7,490 bases of DNA from Treponema sp. (GTDB lineage: Bacteria; Spirochaetota; Spirochaetia; Treponematales; Breznakiellaceae): NCBI GenBank assembly GCA_009786715.1, contig WQRN01000064.1, positions 1 through 7,490 on the forward strand, written 5' to 3'. Under the pieces are notes generated by a model. It did no database searches. It was given only the letters and a program-made list of their open reading frames with translations, and was not told the origin of the DNA. Numbering within the stretch: position 1 is the first letter of the stretch; each line of letters begins with the position of its first letter. The position numbers and the translations under genes were made by a program. Below, in pieces: positions 5,776 through 7,490 of this stretch.

Positions 5776-7200
5776 TTATATTTTCTTCCAAACAGTGCCA
5801 TTCGGTCCGTCTTCGAGTATTATACCCCGATCTTTAAGGTTTTGTCTTATATTATCGGCAGCGGCAAAATCTTTGGCTTTTTTCGCTTCAGCCCGTTTTG
5901 CGATTAATCCTTCAATTTCCTTCGTTAATCCTTCGTTTTCAGGCTCGCTGCCGGTCTTGTTGTTTACGGCTTCTTCCAGCCCAAGCCCCAAAACCCTGTC
6001 CATGTCATAAACAGCCGCTAGAGCGTCTGCCGCCGAGGGCCCGTCCTTCAAAAGCCCCCACAAGACTGCCAAAGCCCTGGGCGTATTAAGGTCATCTTTA
6101 ATCGCTTTATCAAAATCTTCTATATAGTCTGCCGCTTCGCCTGTATCATCTGCAGACGGGACGCTCGTTTTGTCTGCCAGGGCGCGAACCTTGTCCAAAA
6201 GGGATTTTCGCGAATTTCTCGCCCCTTTCAGGCTTTCTTGTGAAAACTGAAGCTGGCTGCGGTAATGGCCTCCAAGCAGGAAATAACGGTAATCGAGGGG
6301 GTCGAAGCCGTCATCCACAAGGCTTTGCAAAGTGAGAAAGCTCCCCGACGATTTTGACATCTTCCCCTTGTCCAAAACAAGAAATTCATTGTGAAGCCAG
6401 TATTTAACCCAGGGTTTTATCCCTGTGGCGGCTTCGCTCTGGGCGATCTCATTTGTGTGATGAATCGGAATATGATCGATGCCGCCGCAGTGAATGTCAA
6501 ACTGCTCGCCGAGGTATTTCATGCTCATTGCCGAACATTCGATATGCCAACCCGGATAGCCTCTGCCCCAGGGACTGTCCCAAACAAGAGCCTGATTTTC
6601 AAACTTGCTTTTTGTAAACCATAACGCAAAGTCAAAGGCGTTTCGCTTATTTTCGTCCTGTTCAATACGCGCCCCTGCTTTTTGATCGTCAAGCCGAAGG
6701 CGCGCAAGATCGCCGTATGACGGAAACTTTGAAATATCAAAGTAAAGATTTCCCCCCGCGAAATAGGTGTATCCGTTTTTTTCGATTTTTTCGATTAGGG
6801 AGATCATTTCGCCGATGTGATCTGTAGCTTTGCAAACGATTGAGGGACGGGTAATATTCATTCTATCCGTATCGTTAAAAAATGCTTTTGTATAAAAATC
6901 AGCTATTTCAAGAACGCTTTTTCCGCGCTCTTCGGCGGTTTTTACCATTTTATCATCGCCGCTGTCGGCGTCATCCGTTAAGTGCCCTACATCGGTGATA
7001 TTCATAACATGGTTAACATCGAAACCGTCTCTGCGAAGAGAGCGGACTAAAATATCATGATGCACATAGGCGCGCAGATTGCCTATATGCGCGTAATTGT
7101 AAACTGTGGGACCGCAGCCGTAAAAACCGGCTTTCTTATCCTGTAATGGTTTAAAAACCTGTTTTTCGCGTCCTAAAGTGTTATAAAATGCAAAGTCCAT
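5776..7200 (-). CDS. cysS: Cysteinyl-tRNA synthetase
   Basis: A 474-residue class I aminoacyl-tRNA synthetase that charges tRNA-Cys with cysteine in the cytoplasm. E. coli CysS has 461 residues, so it appears full length. The ATP site motifs are HIGN (38-41, the HIGH equivalent) and KMSKS (280-284). The cysteine-selecting zinc site is intact: Cys29 in [14 protein letters not shown], Cys222 in [11 protein letters not shown], and His247 and Glu251 in [25 protein letters not shown] and [12 protein letters not shown] are further family signatures. The helical anticodon region and the C-terminal ending [20 protein letters not shown] are typical. ATG 7200 is preferred over TTG 7206 because the family start [13 protein letters not shown] fits it. 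Neither has a Shine-Dalgarno, but a good promoter -10 box ends six bases before the ATG. It heads the - strand unit, with the sigma gene 24 bp downstream. Confidence 0.97.
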   Translation of the reverse strand: MDFAFYNTLGREKQVFKPLQDKKAGFYGCGPTVYNYAHIGNLRAYVHHDILVRSLRRDGFDVNHVMNITDVGHLTDDADSGDDKMVKTAEERGKSVLEIADFYTKAFFNDTDRMNITRPSIVCKATDHIGEMISLIEKIEKNGYTYFAGGNLYFDISKFPSYGDLARLRLDDQKAGARIEQDENKRNAFDFALWFTKSKFENQALVWDSPWGRGYPGWHIECSAMSMKYLGEQFDIHCGGIDHIPIHHTNEIAQSEAATGIKPWVKYWLHNEFLVLDKGKMSKSSGSFLTLQSLVDDGFDPLDYRYFLLGGHYRSQLQFSQESLKGARNSRKSLLDKVRALADKTSVPSADDTGEAADYIEDFDKAIKDDLNTPRALAVLWGLLKDGPSAADALAAVYDMDRVLGLGLEEAVNNKTGSEPENEGLTKEIEGLIAKRAEAKKAKDFAAADNIRQNLKDRGIILEDGPNGTVWKKI

Positions 7201-7206
7201 TAACAA

Positions 7207-7235
7207 ATTATAACGATATCGGTGTTTTTGTACAA
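7207..7235 (-). promoter_or_regulatory. Predicted sigma-70-type promoter of the cysS operon
   Basis: On the - strand TTGTAC (7235-7230) and a perfect TATAAT (7212-7207) are separated by 17 bp, the ideal spacing. Transcription would start about 7 bases after the -10 box, at or next to the A of the cysS ATG at 7200. With no Shine-Dalgarno in the six bases TTGTTA between them, the transcript would be leaderless. The start site is predicted, not measured. Confidence 0.65.
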
Positions 7236-7244
7236 TATTGGGTG

Positions 7245-7250
7245 TATAAT
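7245..7250 (+). promoter_or_regulatory. Candidate -10 box for the divergent lipoprotein gene
   Basis: A perfect TATAAT lies 7 bases before ATG 7258. No convincing -35 element sits 16-18 bp upstream (GTGTTT at 17 bp is poor). TTGTAC at 7228-7233 is only 11 bp away, too close. TACAAT at 7231-7236 is an alternative -10 that would give a short leader. Confidence 0.35.
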
Positions 7251-7257
7251 GGTTTGT

Positions 7258-7490
7258 ATGAAAACATTGAAAATATTTATTATTGTATTATTAGCCGGAT
7301 CGCTTTTGATGGGATGCGTTGATGAACCGCAATCGAATAATAACCCCACTCCAAGCGATTATGAAGGTAAGCTGTTGATTTTTCAGGCTTATGGTTCATC
7401 GAATACAGCCGCAGGCGCGACGCACTCTTTTGTTGAATTGTACAATACAACAGACAGCGCGATTAATTTAAACGGAATCAGTCTTTATTA
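7258..7490 (+). CDS. Lipoprotein with a lamin-tail-like domain, 5' part (3' end outside window)
   Basis: The first 77 codons of a gene that continues past the right edge. The leader [20 protein letters not shown] has a basic start, a hydrophobic core and a good LMGC lipobox with Cys20, so export and lipidation are expected. A short Asn/Pro/Ser-rich linker (about 24-35) leads into [32 protein letters not shown] and the beginning of the next strand. This resembles the first strands of a lamin-tail domain (LTD), an immunoglobulin-like fold found in many secreted bacterial proteins, often beside nuclease or CotH-like domains. What follows cannot be seen here. ATG 7249 is in frame three codons earlier and has GGTG just upstream, so it could be the true start; ATG 7258 gives the more typical signal peptide. 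The gene is divergent from cysS, with 57 bp between the start codons. Confidence 0.75.
   Translation, partial: MKTLKIFIIVLLAGSLLMGCVDEPQSNNNPTPSDYEGKLLIFQAYGSSNTAAGATHSFVELYNTTDSAINLNGISLY

Noticed and set aside
7201..7206. TTG 7206 as the cysS start
   Set aside because: It adds only two residues, has no Shine-Dalgarno, and lies right next to the -10 box; the ATG at 7200 fits the family start.

Overview
The window looks like chromosomal DNA from a spirochaete, most likely a Treponema-like gut or rumen bacterium. Four things point that way. The UMP kinase is of the type shared by archaea and spirochaetes. cysS is followed directly by an ECF sigma factor gene, an adjacency I recall from Treponema pallidum (from memory, not checked). 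Two proteins carry lipoprotein signals. A family 11 xylanase suggests a plant-fibre habitat. GC is moderate, in the mid-40s percent by eye. The species cannot be named from this stretch.

Layout. On the left, the + strand carries the 3' end of a GH11 endo-xylanase (1-417) and, 33 bp on, a complete 12-TM MFS permease resembling sugar permeases (451-1647). These probably form a xylan-use pair. The permease gene meets the next gene tail to tail with only 6 bp between stop codons.

From 7200 down to 1654 the - strand is one dense six-gene unit: cysS, ECF sigma factor, membrane anti-sigma factor with a zinc-finger motif, a small secreted protein of unknown function, a lipoprotein with two IPT/TIG domains and a transglutaminase-like domain, and an archaeal-type pyrH. 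The gaps are 24, -11, 6, -11 and 10 bp. The overlaps and Shine-Dalgarno sites inside upstream genes suggest co-transcription and translational coupling. The envelope genes sit between two housekeeping genes (tRNA charging and pyrimidine nucleotides).

At the right edge a divergent + strand lipoprotein with the start of a lamin-tail-like domain begins at 7258 and runs off the window. The 57-bp space between it and cysS carries a good sigma-70-type promoter for cysS. Its predicted start site falls on the cysS ATG itself, so the operon mRNA may be leaderless.

The best candidate for something undescribed is the sigma/anti-sigma/secreted protein/lipoprotein module. In its lipoprotein the transglutaminase catalytic Cys position is Pro403, while the His and Asp positions are kept. 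It may therefore be a non-enzymatic binding or sensing protein under ECF control. No RNA gene, CRISPR array, insertion sequence or clear intrinsic terminator was seen, and no gene-free stretch exceeds 60 bp.
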